Positions 9,939 through 23,003 of a stretch of 37,761 nucleotides of DNA are shown here, in pieces. Source of the DNA: Rhizaria sp. SCN 62-66 (lineage: Eukaryota; Rhizaria, unplaced); the NCBI GenBank assembly GCA_001724265.1, contig MEDY01000303.1, positions 1-37,761 of the forward strand, written 5' to 3'. Below the pieces are notes generated by a model, which had not been told where the DNA came from, made no database searches, and saw only the letters and a program-made list of their open reading frames with translations. Within the stretch, counting starts at the first letter, position 1; each line of letters begins with the position of its first letter. The position numbers were made by a program, and so were the translations under genes.

Positions 9939-11365
9939 ATGCTTAACCGGCTTGCGCGTGCGTCCCGCGTGGCGCCCACGCTGTGCCGCCAAGCCAGTCG
10001 GACCACTTCTGCCGCCCTTCCGGCCTCCGCGTCGCTGTCCGCTGCGCTCCGCCCCGTCCAGGCCACTGCCGCGTTGTCTTTCTCGACCGACTCTTCCGCT
10101 TCCTCGGCCGGCGGCGCGTCTATCCACGACCGTGCGTACGAGGAGATCGCCCAGGGCCGCGCTCAGGCCATGGGCAAGGTCCCAAACCCTAACGCGCCCG
10201 TCTACGCCACCGGCAACAACTGGGCTGGCCAGATCTACTCGGCGGACATGAAGCCCGTCATCACGCTGCCCCGTGGCTACAACCCCGAGACGCAGGAGCC
10301 TGTGCGCTACCAGCCCTCGACTCTGATGCCGCAGTGGTCTGTCCGCCATCTCCGCACCCCCGACACCGAGAACGTACGTTAAAACACTCTCCAGAGTCTC
10401 CTAACTCGCAATCGCGCATTAAATTTGCAACATAACTTGATTTATATTAATCTTCTCTAACTTTCTCCGCTATTTGCCTTTCCGCCTTGCTTCATGGCCG
10501 TGTCTCGCAGGAGCCTTCGTATAAGTCCGTTGTGGCCGACATCCCTGCCATCAACCGCACCCCGCGTGTCACGACTTCTGCCTTCGCGGCGCCCGGCACC
10601 CACGCCGCGACGTCCCGCTTCAACTTCAAGCACACGTTTACGCTCGTCGAGCTCACTCACAACGAGTTCCTGAAAAAGCTCGTGCTGCTCGAGAACAAGC
10701 TCATCGACAAGTTCGGCTCCACCGCCGTGCTCCGCGTCGTCAAGCGCGGCGCGCCCATCAAGAAGCGTTGGGCGCTGCTGCGTTCTCCGTTCGTGCACAA
10801 GCGTGCGCAGGACCACCTGGAGTACCGCGCGCACGAGTACAACCTGCAGGTCTCGTACACGTTCCAGCTCGACGACGCCGTTCTGAACCAGTACGTCTTC
10901 TCCACGCTTAAGCAGGTGCTCAAGAACATCGGTTCCGTCACCCGCCACGGCTACCACATCGACCGCCGCTCCTCAGTCGAGGACAAGTACGTCGCACACG
11001 GCAAGGCCGCCCGCGCCGCGCTCGCGGCGGCCGAGGCGCCCCTGCTGGCGACCACGGCGGCCGAGAGCGTCAACGCCGCGATGCAGCACATGTCGCAGTC
11101 CAAGAACGTCTTCTACGAGTACGTCGCTGAGGCCGAGCGCGAGCAGGCGGCCGAGCTGGAGGCGACGCGCGAGCAGCGCGAGGCCGAGGCCCGCGCGATG
11201 CTGGAGCGCGAGTCTGCGCCGCAGCAGGAGAGCGGCGTGTTCCAGGCTGTGACGGCGACGTCGGCTAACCGCGCGCCCACGGCCGAGGACGAGGACGGAT
11301 TGATCATGAACACGGACGGCGCCGGAGCGGGCAAGAAGGGGGGCAAGGGCGGCAAGCGCAACTAA
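9939..11365 (+). CDS. MRPS10: Mitochondrial ribosomal protein S10 (uS10m), two exons
   Basis: Exons 9939-10373 and 10511-11365 give 429 aa. The intron is phase 0, donor GTACGT, acceptor CTCGCAG. The N-terminus (MLNRLARASRVAPTLCRQAS) is rich in Arg, Ser and Ala with no acid, a clear mitochondrial presequence. The uS10 core spans about residues 185-285, with the family signature RSPFVHK at 236-242 followed by a pattern like the S10 EQFE-RTHKR strand (here DHLEYRAHEY). In the small mitoribosomal subunit uS10 sits in the head near uS3 and uS14. Bacterial S10 is about 100 aa, so this protein carries a long N-terminal region and a C-terminal charged, probably coiled-coil tail (about 350-390, Glu/Arg/Ala-rich) ending in a Gly-Lys stretch. 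The tail could be a lineage-specific mitoribosomal extension. Confidence 0.88.
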
Positions 11366-14881
<3,516 letters not shown>

Positions 14882-15452
14882 AGGGACAGGGTCGCGCTCT
14901 ATGACTGTGAGCAGGTGACTGTGAGCGACATGTTGCTTGTTGATGTGTGTGTGTTGAGGAGATGGAGTGATGGGGGAGCTGAGTCGACTAAATGATGACA
15001 GGCAAAGTAACAATGACTATTTTTCTGCGTGTGAAAATGGCCACTACTTTTATCATGATAAGTTGTATTCGCAAAAATACAAAGATATGTTTAACTCCGA
15101 TACATGTTCATCACACTCAAACGTCTCGATGTTTTGCTAACTAAAGACACTCGTCAAGACCACAATCGTATAACAATCTTCACTGCATCTTGGTTTCGCA
15201 CACTAACAAGATGTGAACGACTTCAAGCTTGAATATATTAATCACATTGTTGATTCTCATCGATATAACTGCTTATTAACGTATCAAATCACATACTGTA
15301 TTTAAAATCACTTAAACAAGTTGTTGGCATCAACTCGTCCACATACGGCAAACTTGACAAACCACAAAAATAGCAACACAAAAGCTCACATAGAGTTAAA
15401 ATACCATACTAAAACTATCGCTAATCGTTATAGAACTCGTAAATGCAACTTT
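14882..15452. other. Intergenic region between convergent CTP synthase and ataxin-2 genes
   Basis: 570 bases of AT-rich DNA holding the two facing 3' ends. I see no conserved open frame, RNA gene or clear terminator, and only weak poly(A)-type signals. Confidence 0.6.
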
Positions 15453-15495
15453 TTAGTTGCGCGCGCCGCGTCTAGGACCGCTGTACGGGCCGCCC

Positions 15496-15566
<71 letters not shown>

Positions 15567-16309
15567 CTGTTGCTGCTGCTGTTGCTGCTGGCCCTGGTGG
15601 GGGCCCGGGGACCGATGCCGGTACTGGCCCTGCCCCGGCTGCGGCGAGTACAAGTGCTGCTGCTGCTGCTGCACGTGCGGGTGCGGCGCGTACTGCTGCT
15701 GCTGGTGCGGATACGGGGCGCTGGCGCCGCCGCCGTAGTACTGGTTGGCGGGATACACCGCGCTGCCTCCCGCGGTCGCGGCGCCGACGTTGGGCGAGCC
15801 GACCGGCACGGCCCCCATGGGCACGGCCCCGACCGGCACCGCACCGACCGGCACCGCGCCGACCGGCACGGCCCCGACTGGCACGGCCCCGACCGGCACC
15901 GCGCCGACCGGGACGGCACCGACGGGGACTGCGCCTGACGGCACGAAGCCGACCGGCAGCGGCACCACGCCGGGCGGCAGCCCGCCCGCGGCCACCGCGG
16001 CGGCGTGCGCGGCGTGCGCGTGGTGCGCCTGCGCCTGCGCTTGTGCGTGCGCAGCGTGCGCGTGTGCATGGGCCTGGGCCTGGGCGTGCGCGTGTGCGTG
16101 GGCAGCGGCGGCGCCGGCAGCGGCGGCAGCAGCGGCGTTCGGGGCATACGCGGGGTGACCGTGGGCAGCGGCCGGGTGACCGTGGTACGCGCCGTGCGGG
16201 GGGTACGCGTGTTGCTGCTGGGAGTGACCGTGAGCACCACTGGTACCGTTGGCAGAACCGGCGGCGGCGGGGGCAGCGGCGGCCGCGGCGGCGGCGCCCG
16301 CGACGACTG

Positions 16310-16343
<34 letters not shown>

Positions 16344-18626
16344 GGCGGTCGCAGGGTCGTAATGGGCTTGCTGGTGGTGCGCCTGCGTGCGCGAGTTGTG
16401 GTAGCCGCCACCGCCGTTGTAGCTGTTGTTAGGACCCTGGTGCTGGCGCTGCTGCGGCTGCTGGTGGTGGTACTGCTGCTGGGGCTGGTGGGGGGAGTAC
16501 TGGCTACCGGGGTAGCCGCCGCCGCTGGAGACCGGCGCTCCGCCCGCGGGCCCGCCAGCGCTGTAGCCGCCGTGGGGGCCGGCGTAAGGCCCGCTGCCGC
16601 CGCCGCTGTAGTGCTGGCCCTGGTAGTGACCGTGGGCCGCGGGGTGACCGTGGGTGCCGTGCCCGTGGCCGTGCCCGTGGCCATGCCCGTGGGCGGCGGC
16701 GGCGGGCGTGAAAGAGCCGCCGCCCGGCACGAAAGGCTTGGCCTTGGTGAGCAAGTCCTTCATGCTGCTGCCAGTACTCGTGGTGGTGCTGGCGGGGGTA
16801 CTCGTGGCCGCACTCGTGGCAGTGGTGGAACTGGCGGGAGCGGCGCTCGTGGTAGTCGCCGGAGTAGCAGCAGCAGCGGCGGGAGCAGCATGCGTGGCAG
16901 TGGCAGTGGCAGCGGTGCTCGTGGCGGTACTTGTGGGGGCACTCGCGGGGGCAGCGGCTCCGGGGGCGAAGGTGGCGCCAGGGATGAACGGAGCAGCCTT
17001 GGCCGAGGGGGCAACCAGAGTCGCACCGGCAGCCCCAGCAGCAGCTGCAGTGGCAGTGGGGGCCGTGCCGGTGGCCACAGCAGCCGCAAGCATTGCGGCC
17101 ACAGTGGTGTTAGCGTTCACATCATTATTGTTGTTGTTGTTGTCAGTGCTGCTGTTCACCGTGCGTGACGGCTTGACGGGAGGGCTAGACGCGGTGCTTG
17201 CCTTGTTGTTATTGATGTTGCCGTTGTTGCTGTTGTGGCCACCAGCGATGTTGCTCTTGCTGGTACGACCGTTGTGAGCAGCAGCAGCAGCACCAGGGGA
17301 GGTAACGGCGGCCTCTTTGTTGCGCATCGACGGCGGCACATACGCCTTGGGTCCATCCTTGACCGCAGTGGTGGTGTTGTTGTGCGAGTCGGTGAGAGTG
17401 GCCGAGGTGGCCGGGGGCGTCTTCCGCCAGTGATCATCATTCCTCGCGTGCGACTGCGAATGCTGCCCGCTGTTGGCGACCCGGCGGTTGGACACGGTTG
17501 AGAACAGCGCGTCCTCGTCCACCTCGTCGGGGTTCTCGACGTCGAATGCATCACCGCGGCCGTCGCCCCGGCGCACGTCACCGTTGCCGCCGCCGCTGCC
17601 GCTGCCGCCGCTGCGGCCGCTGGAACCGAACCGGGAGGACGAGGAGGAGAATGAGGCGCCGCCAGAGTTAAGGTCGCGCTCGATGGCGCGCGCGGAGGCG
17701 ATATTCTTGCGGTAGAACTCCGAGTTGGTGTCGAGCGCGGTCGAGTACCGGTTGATGTTGAACTCCTCGGTCTTAATCTTGGTGATGCGCTCGTTAGCGC
17801 GGAACTGGTCGAACTGCGTCTGCCCGCCGCTGCGCGAGATCTCTTCGTCCAGCCCCATCATCAGACCCCCACCGCCAACGCCGCCGACGCCGTTGCCGCC
17901 GTTGCCGTTGGCGAAGTCCCAGGTGTGAAGCTCGCGCTCCTGGAAGGTGGCAGTGCTGATTTCGCTGTCGGTGAAACCGGTAATTTGGGCGGAGCCGGCG
18001 CGCGCCGTGAGCGCGAGCGCGTTGACCACGTGCGCAGGCGGCAGCACACGCAGCGCGGCAATGTCCGCGCTTGCAAAGGTCATGCTGTCGGTAAAGGGCT
18101 GGATGGACTTGGGGAAGACGAGGCGAGTGAGCGAGGTGATCTCGGCCGCGCGCTCGGGGTCCTGCTCCTGCACGAACGCCAGAGTCACATGGTACGCCGG
18201 GCCCGTTGTCACAGCGGTTGCAGTCGCGGCGGCGGACTCGTCGAACTCGACCGCGTCGAGCATGCCCTCGAAGACGCGCCCGTCGCGGTGCGCCAAAAGC
18301 GCGATCTCGCCGCGCATGTTAGCGAAGATTAGCTTGGCCACGCTCGTGACGACTGTGGGCGAGACGGCTGAGTTGGAGAACGACAGCGAAGGCTCCGACG
18401 TGAGGCCCAGGGCGTCAAACGCGACGTCCTCGCCCTCATCGTCGAACGCCACGGGCGCAGTCGCGGCGGGCGCGGTTGCGGCGGTGGGGGCGGCCGAGGC
18501 AGTGGAGGCAGCGGGGTACTTCGCGGGACTCTTGGCCGCGGGGGTCTTGGTCGCAGCCGCGGCGTCGGCTTGCAGAGACTGCTTCAGGAAAGAGCCCGAC
18601 CAGGCGCCCTTGTTGTTGGCGGCCAT
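15453..18626 (-). CDS. ATXN2: Ataxin-2 / Pbp1 homologue with LSm, LsmAD, PAM2-like motifs and polyglutamine
   Basis: One exon, 1057 aa. Ataxin-2 proteins are cytoplasmic RNA-binding partners of poly(A)-binding protein that act in mRNA stability, translation and stress granules. A divergent LSm fold spans about residues 88-200 (VAKLIFANMRGEIALLAHRDGRVFEGML). An LsmAD domain spans about 215-335 (FQERELHTWDF, FDQFRANERI, FNINRYSTALD, SARAIERDLN). A PAM2-like motif, LLTKAKPFVP, lies near residue 625 and matches the L-x3-A-x2-F-x-P pattern. A weaker one, PSAKAAPFIP, lies near 540. The rest is low complexity: Asn-rich, Ala-rich, His-Gly and Ala-His/Ala-Gln runs, nine VPVGA-type pentapeptides, and a C-terminal polyglutamine tract (9 Gln, His, 21 Gln). 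The C-terminus GPRRGARN is Arg/Gly-rich. The domain order matches ataxin-2. It lies head to head with the DGAT2-family gene. Confidence 0.93.
15498..15590 (-). repeat. CAG/CTG trinucleotide tract encoding polyglutamine in the ataxin-2 gene
   Basis: On the + strand there are 21 uninterrupted CTG units (15498-15560), one GTG, then nine CTG/TTG units to 15590. On the coding strand this reads nine Gln (CAG/CAA), one His (CAC) and 21 pure CAG Gln codons. The pure stretch is at the C-terminal side. Smaller CTG runs follow near 15655-15675 and 15692-15705. Confidence 0.95.
15798..15938 (-). repeat. Nine 15-bp tandem units encoding VPVGA pentapeptides
   Basis: In the ataxin-2 frame the block reads seven VPVGA units, one VPMGA and one VPVGS, preceded by a related FVPSGA. 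The units differ at third codon positions (CCC/CCG, GGC/GGG, GCC/GCG/GCA), so the protein repeat is kept while the DNA has drifted. Confidence 0.9.
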
Positions 18627-19494
18627 ACTGTCGCGGTCTCACTGTGCCGCGGCGAGAGGCGTGAGGAGAGGTAAGCAGCCACGGGCAGAGGGCGTGCAGA
18701 TGAGAACAAAGGAAGCAGAAAAGTGAGCCCAAATACGAGTTGTAACAAAAAAGTCGGAAATATGTAAATAGCGACAAGCGGCTTCCTATAACGGATTTTG
18801 GATAATGAAACGATTGTCACAAAATATCGGCGCGGACCGAACAAGATTCGCATTTGGCCCGACACTGGACCGAAAAAAATGTGATCGATCGTCGTCGAGC
18901 GATGGGTCTCAAAAGACCACATTTTAAGCGACTTGTATATACTGCGTGTATCCGTCATTAGGAGTGCCACAACTGTGTACTGCTACTGCATGAGCGCCAA
19001 CGTACTATGTATTTGGGGCGCACGTGTATTATGACTATATTCTAGTCAAATCAGTCCTTTCGCGAAATACTTTACGACTGTCATTAACACCTAATTCCCC
19101 GATTCACGTTTCGCGCTATAGAGCATATCTAATATTGTCTGATCGCATCATCAGCATGGGGACAAAAAGCTCACTATTTGATTTTTTTGGTGTGTTGCCT
19201 CTACTTCTAACCTCTGTGAGCTTAGTGCGCGCAGTGCGTGTCACTCGCACCCTCCCCTCACAACAAGCCTCTACCACCTGCGGCTTATTTGCACTTGAAC
19301 ACACACGGCAGTCGACAACAAGGGTTTGAAGCGACAAAACCTCGTGTGCAGCTTGTTTGTCTGCTTGAGAACTTTTTTATAGCGCATACCATTCGCGCAA
19401 ACGCATATTTTTTTTTAACTTAAGCTTCATCTCGCAACAGCCACATAACACATTGCAACAGCGATTGTCTCTTTGCTGCTTCAAGATAACCAGG
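18627..19494. other. Intergenic head-to-head region between ataxin-2 and DGAT2-family genes
   Basis: About 870 bases that must hold both promoters. It is AT-rich in the middle. A candidate leader intron for the DGAT2-family gene can be drawn from GTGCGT at 19234 to AACCAG ending at 19493, one base before the start codon. No other gene is supported. Confidence 0.5.
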
Positions 19495-21477
19495 ATGGGT
19501 TTCTTCAGCCGCTTTCTCGAGTTTTACTCGACTTTTTCGATCCTGGTGGGCGCTCCCGCTCTCTGCGTGGCGGCCCTGGCGACTCTGATGCGCGTCCCAT
19601 TCGCCCCGCCGCGCGTCGTGAGATGGGGCCGCTACACGCTCGGCGCCTACCTGCTCTGGATGCTGCTGCTCGACCGGCACACGCCAGTCCGCGGCGGCCG
19701 CCGGCGCCCGTTTCTGCGTTCGCTGTGCTTGTGGCGGTATATGCGCCGCTACTTCTCGGCGCATTTGGTCAAGGATAGCGGCGACCCGGACCCCAAGGGC
19801 CGATACCTGATCGCCATCCACCCGCACGGCATCGTGTCCTTCGGCACTTTCTGCAACCTGGTCGGCAACCCCGTGCACGCCTTCCCGGGGCTCGACTACC
19901 GCGTGGTGACCGTGAGCGCCAACTTCCTAGTGCCCATCTGGCGCGAGCTCATCCTGGGGCTCGGTTTCGCCGACGCGGACCGCAGCAGCGTGCGCGGCAT
20001 GCTAGAGTCAAACATCAGCGTCGGCATCGTTGTCGGCGGCGCGGCCGAGAGCCTCGAGTCGCGCCCGGGTGTCAACGACCTTACTCTTAACCGCCGCTAC
20101 GGCTTCATTCGCCTCGCGATGGAGACTGGGGCGTCGTTGATCCCCGTATTCACATACGGTGAAACGGATCTGTTCGCGCAGGCAGTGCCGAACCCTCAGG
20201 GATCGATCGTGCGCCGCTTCCAGAACGGACTGATGCGCATGTTCGGCTTCACGGTGCCCGCCATCTACGGCCGCACCATCGGACTGGGCATCATGCCCTT
20301 CCGCCGGCGCCTGCTCACGGTCATCGGCGCACCCATCCCGTCGCCGCTGTGCCCGACGCCGACGCTGGAGCAGGTCCAGGCCCACCACGCGCGCTACGTC
20401 GCTGCGCTGCATGCGCTCTACAACAAGTACCGGCCGCTGGCGCACGCGCTGGGTGTGCCCGCGCCCGAGCTGCGCATCACGGACCGGCCGCCCGGCGAGC
20501 GCGAACTGGACCGGATCCGCGCCGACCTGCAACGCCGGCAGCTGCACGCCGAGTCGCTCGCCAAGGGCCGTGGCGTCGACGTCACCGATGAGCGCTTCCG
20601 GTTCCGCGCATACGGACTGCCGGACGAGTTCGCGGCGGCCAAGGGACTGCGCCAGGCAGTCGGGTGGGAGGAGGAGCAAGACCTCGTCGCAGCCGCTGAG
20701 TCTGCAATCGCTGAGTCAGCAGTTGCTGAGTCAGCCGCGGGTGGCGAGTCTGCCAACGCGGCAAATGCGGCGCAATCTGCCAGTGCGGCGCAATCTGCGC
20801 CGGGTGGTGCCTCCTCCTCCGGCCTCATCTCTGTGATCAAATCTGATTCACAGTCGTCAGGCGCCACTGCGACGTCTGCGTCAGCGCATGTGCCCGGCAC
20901 TCAGGCGCCTGCCCTGGCTGCGGCGTGGGCACAGGGCTGGGACGGGCACCGCGAGGGCGGCGGCGGCGCGGCGGGCGCGGCGGCGGGGGCGCGCTCCGCC
21001 GCCGAGGCTGCGGCGCGCGAGGCCCGGGCGCTGGGCGCCAGCGAGACCGACGTGAACAGCATTCGCGAGAATAACTTTATCGGCGGCGGTGGCGGTGGTG
21101 ACGGGGGCGGCGGCGTGGCGGTGTCGCCGGAGGCGGCGTACTTAGACGGCGGCGCGACCGCGAGTGCGGGCAGACTAGCCAGCGGACTGGCCAGCGGCGG
21201 CGACGACAGCGGTGCCCTGGCGAGTGCAATTGCGGGTGTGGGCGACGTCGGCGACAGCGCTGGCGGCGATGCTGGGGCTACTGGTGATCAACAAACCTTG
21301 ACCTCTGCTGCAGGTGACAAGGGCGGCAACAACAGCAGCAACAATGGCAACTTTAACAATAACAACACTGTGATGGACCGTGAGGATGAGTGCGGGCTGG
21401 ATAGTGTCGCAAAAACCACACAACAACAGCAACAGCAACAGGAACCGCGGTCGCCTCTGTTGAAGGCTCAGTTGTGA
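19495..21477 (+). CDS. DGAT2: DGAT2/MOGAT-family acyltransferase with long C-terminal extension
   Basis: 660 aa from the ATG at 19495. The frame is open 14 codons further up (ATG 19453), but the shorter start begins the normal hydrophobic N-terminus. The family transfers acyl-CoA to diacyl- or monoacylglycerol in ER and lipid-droplet membranes. Hydrophobic segments at about 10-32 and 46-60 fit the N-terminal membrane hairpin. The active-site motif HPHG is at 109-112. Family blocks follow: NFLVPIWRELILGLGF (143-158), GGAAESLESRPG (181-192), and RYGFIRLAMETGASLIPVFTYGE (201-223). HPHG is the animal/fungal form, unlike EPHS of plants. The catalytic part ends near residue 320. About 340 further residues are Ala/Gly/Ser-rich with short AESA repeats and a Gln run, absent from typical 330-390 aa members. 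Substrate (mono- or diacylglycerol, wax alcohol) cannot be told from sequence. Confidence 0.92.
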   Translation: MGFFSRFLEFYSTFSILVGAPALCVAALATLMRVPFAPPRVVRWGRYTLGAYLLWMLLLDRHTPVRGGRRRPFLRSLCLWRYMRRYFSAHLVKDSGDPDPKGRYLIAIHPHGIVSFGTFCNLVGNPVHAFPGLDYRVVTVSANFLVPIWRELILGLGFADADRSSVRGMLESNISVGIVVGGAAESLESRPGVNDLTLNRRYGFIRLAMETGASLIPVFTYGETDLFAQAVPNPQGSIVRRFQNGLMRMFGFTVPAIYGRTIGLGIMPFRRRLLTVIGAPIPSPLCPTPTLEQVQAHHARYVAALHALYNKYRPLAHALGVPAPELRITDRPPGERELDRIRADLQRRQLHAESLAKGRGVDVTDERFRFRAYGLPDEFAAAKGLRQAVGWEEEQDLVAAAESAIAESAVAESAAGGESANAANAAQSASAAQSAPGGASSSGLISVIKSDSQSSGATATSASAHVPGTQAPALAAAWAQGWDGHREGGGGAAGAAAGARSAAEAAAREARALGASETDVNSIRENNFIGGGGGGDGGGGVAVSPEAAYLDGGATASAGRLASGLASGGDDSGALASAIAGVGDVGDSAGGDAGATGDQQTLTSAAGDKGGNNSSNNGNFNNNNTVMDREDECGLDSVAKTTQQQQQQQEPRSPLLKAQL

Positions 21478-22138
21478 CTGTGAGTTAGCTCGCATGCGCA
21501 GTAGCCGTTCCGTCTGGGAGACTGTGTATCAAGAGTTAATACCGTTTATCTGTGTGTGCTGCAAGCTATGGTCAGGTGTTGAGTGTATAGTTAATGTGAA
21601 CACCGTTTGAGCATCGAAGCGCACAACTACATTTATATATAGTTTTTGTTTTTCTCGTGATCTATTTATTTAGTTTTTGCTTTTGTCAGAAATACACTTG
21701 CGTATTCCAACTATCCATTTGACGTTTGATGCAAGTTATACCGCTTGATATATTGATCTCTGCGCCATGTTGTTTGCTCGAGTAGTCAGAAAATAATGTT
21801 TGTGCTGTATTGGTTTACAACAAATCCTTCATGCGAAAAGCAATAAAGAAGCCATGGGCTGCAAGTACGCGTAAACGATGCGCGCTTTGCGGAGTTAAGA
21901 GTAGTGGGGTGAAAAATAGGGTATACTAGATAGGGTTGGGGCGAAGTGTGGACTCGCAGGTGGTGAATGACACGTGTACGACAAATGGCACAAATCTATA
22001 GCGCAGCAGCTCACAGAGAGCTTATCTCATCTCTTAGTCGTCAACAACAGGTGGTTAACCAAACGAGAGTGCTGGAGAGAGTGTGCCTGTGCTTGTCGAG
22101 CAGTTTACAGCTAAGGCAGAGGTGCTGTACAGGCGCGC
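21478..22138. other. Intergenic region between convergent DGAT2-family and unknown genes
   Basis: About 660 AT-rich bases. AATAAA occurs at 21842-21847, a possible but distant poly(A) signal for the upstream gene. The open frame at 21967-22419 is the antisense shadow of the small minus-strand gene plus flanking sequence. Confidence 0.5.
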
Positions 22139-22600
22139 TTAGTCAGACTCGTCCTCAAAGAGCGTCTCCTCGCGCTCGCACTGACCGAAGCCGTGGCGCG
22201 AGGCGCAGACGAAGCAAAAGGGGTATTTCTTGTCGCCGGGCAGCACGCGCGCGTTCTTGCCCTGGCCGGTCGGCACGACGTGGCTCGCGGGCGTCACGGA
22301 CACGCCCTTGCCCGCCGCGGGGGCGCCGGCGCCGGGCCCGTTGGCAAGCTCCTGGCCCTCGCCGTCGGTGGCGGGGGCGGCGGACTCGCGCTCGGCCTCG
22401 GCGGCGAGCGCGTCGTTGATGAGCGTGCGCATCGCGGGCGGCACCAGCTGGCCGTCCATGTGCGCCGCGATGTCGTCGGGGCGGGTCGAGGCAGGGCCGT
22501 CGCAGTCGCCGCCGACGGGCAAGGTCGAATCGGTGGTGGTCGGCTGGGTCGTCGTGTCGTCGTCGTCGTCGAAGCTGGGGACTGTGAAGGGGGCGGACAT
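22139..22600 (-). CDS. Small protein of unknown function with C-terminal CCHC-like motif
   Basis: 153 aa from the ATG at 22600 (MSAPFTVPSF) to TAA at 22139. A longer reading up to 22639 would need a GTG start, so I reject it. I do not recognise the family. The N-terminal part has an acidic run (FDDDDDTT) followed by Thr/Gly/Ala-rich, probably disordered sequence. A short helix-like stretch is near residues 52-75 (PAMRTLINDALAAEAERES). The C-terminus reads KKYPFCFVCASRHGFGQC and then an acidic tail. The spacing C-x2-C-x3-H-x4-C is close to, but one residue shorter than, the retroviral-type zinc knuckle (C-x2-C-x4-H-x4-C), so zinc or nucleic-acid binding is only a guess. It is head to head with the Rab-like gene, about 400 bp apart. 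Codon use is as GC-rich as the neighbours, supporting a real gene. Confidence 0.7.
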   Translation of the reverse strand: MSAPFTVPSFDDDDDTTTQPTTTDSTLPVGGDCDGPASTRPDDIAAHMDGQLVPPAMRTLINDALAAEAERESAAPATDGEGQELANGPGAGAPAAGKGVSVTPASHVVPTGQGKNARVLPGDKKYPFCFVCASRHGFGQCEREETLFEDESD

Positions 22601-23003
22601 GGGCGACGCTGCGGCGAGCAAAGCGTGGGTGGGATACACGGGTTTGAGTGTGTGTGGAATGAGACAGTGAGTTATGATAGTGTAATATAGTGAATAAATA
22701 TGTTTCGCATCATAATATCTAATATGGTCGTGGTGTAAGTGGTGACGGTCATTTGGTGGTGAACTACTCAGTGCAAGATCACTCTCTCGAGCGCTCTGTC
22801 AGAAGCCCACTCTCAGCAAGTCAGTCCAGATCGAGAGAAACCAACGTGTATCTCACACTAGCGCGAATCTCATGTCATGTTGCTAGTAGAAAGCGTATTT
22901 TCTTGCGCGTATGTATATTGTATTATCATTAGTCATTCTAAATCCTTTGTATTCCTTGCTCACCACCTTTCTGCCTGTCACCTCCCGTTCAGTCCAACGC
23001 TTC
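22601..23003. other. Short head-to-head intergenic region
   Basis: 403 bases between the small minus-strand gene and the Rab-like gene, so it probably acts as a shared promoter region. A pyrimidine-rich stretch ending in CCGTTCAG (to 22992) stands 11 bases before the GTPase start codon. I identify no known element. Confidence 0.5.

Noticed and set aside
15798-15938. Regular 15-bp units resembling a CRISPR-like or satellite array
   Set aside because: The units have no spacers, vary at codon third positions and are in frame in ataxin-2; this is a coding repeat.
16005-17168. 387-residue + strand open frame opposite ataxin-2
   Set aside because: Antisense of Ala/Gly repeats; it has no family features and is explained by GC-rich low-complexity coding on the other strand.
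22601-22639. Longer start of the small minus-strand gene at 22639
   Set aside because: It would need a GTG start codon; the ATG at 22600 is the first proper start in the frame.
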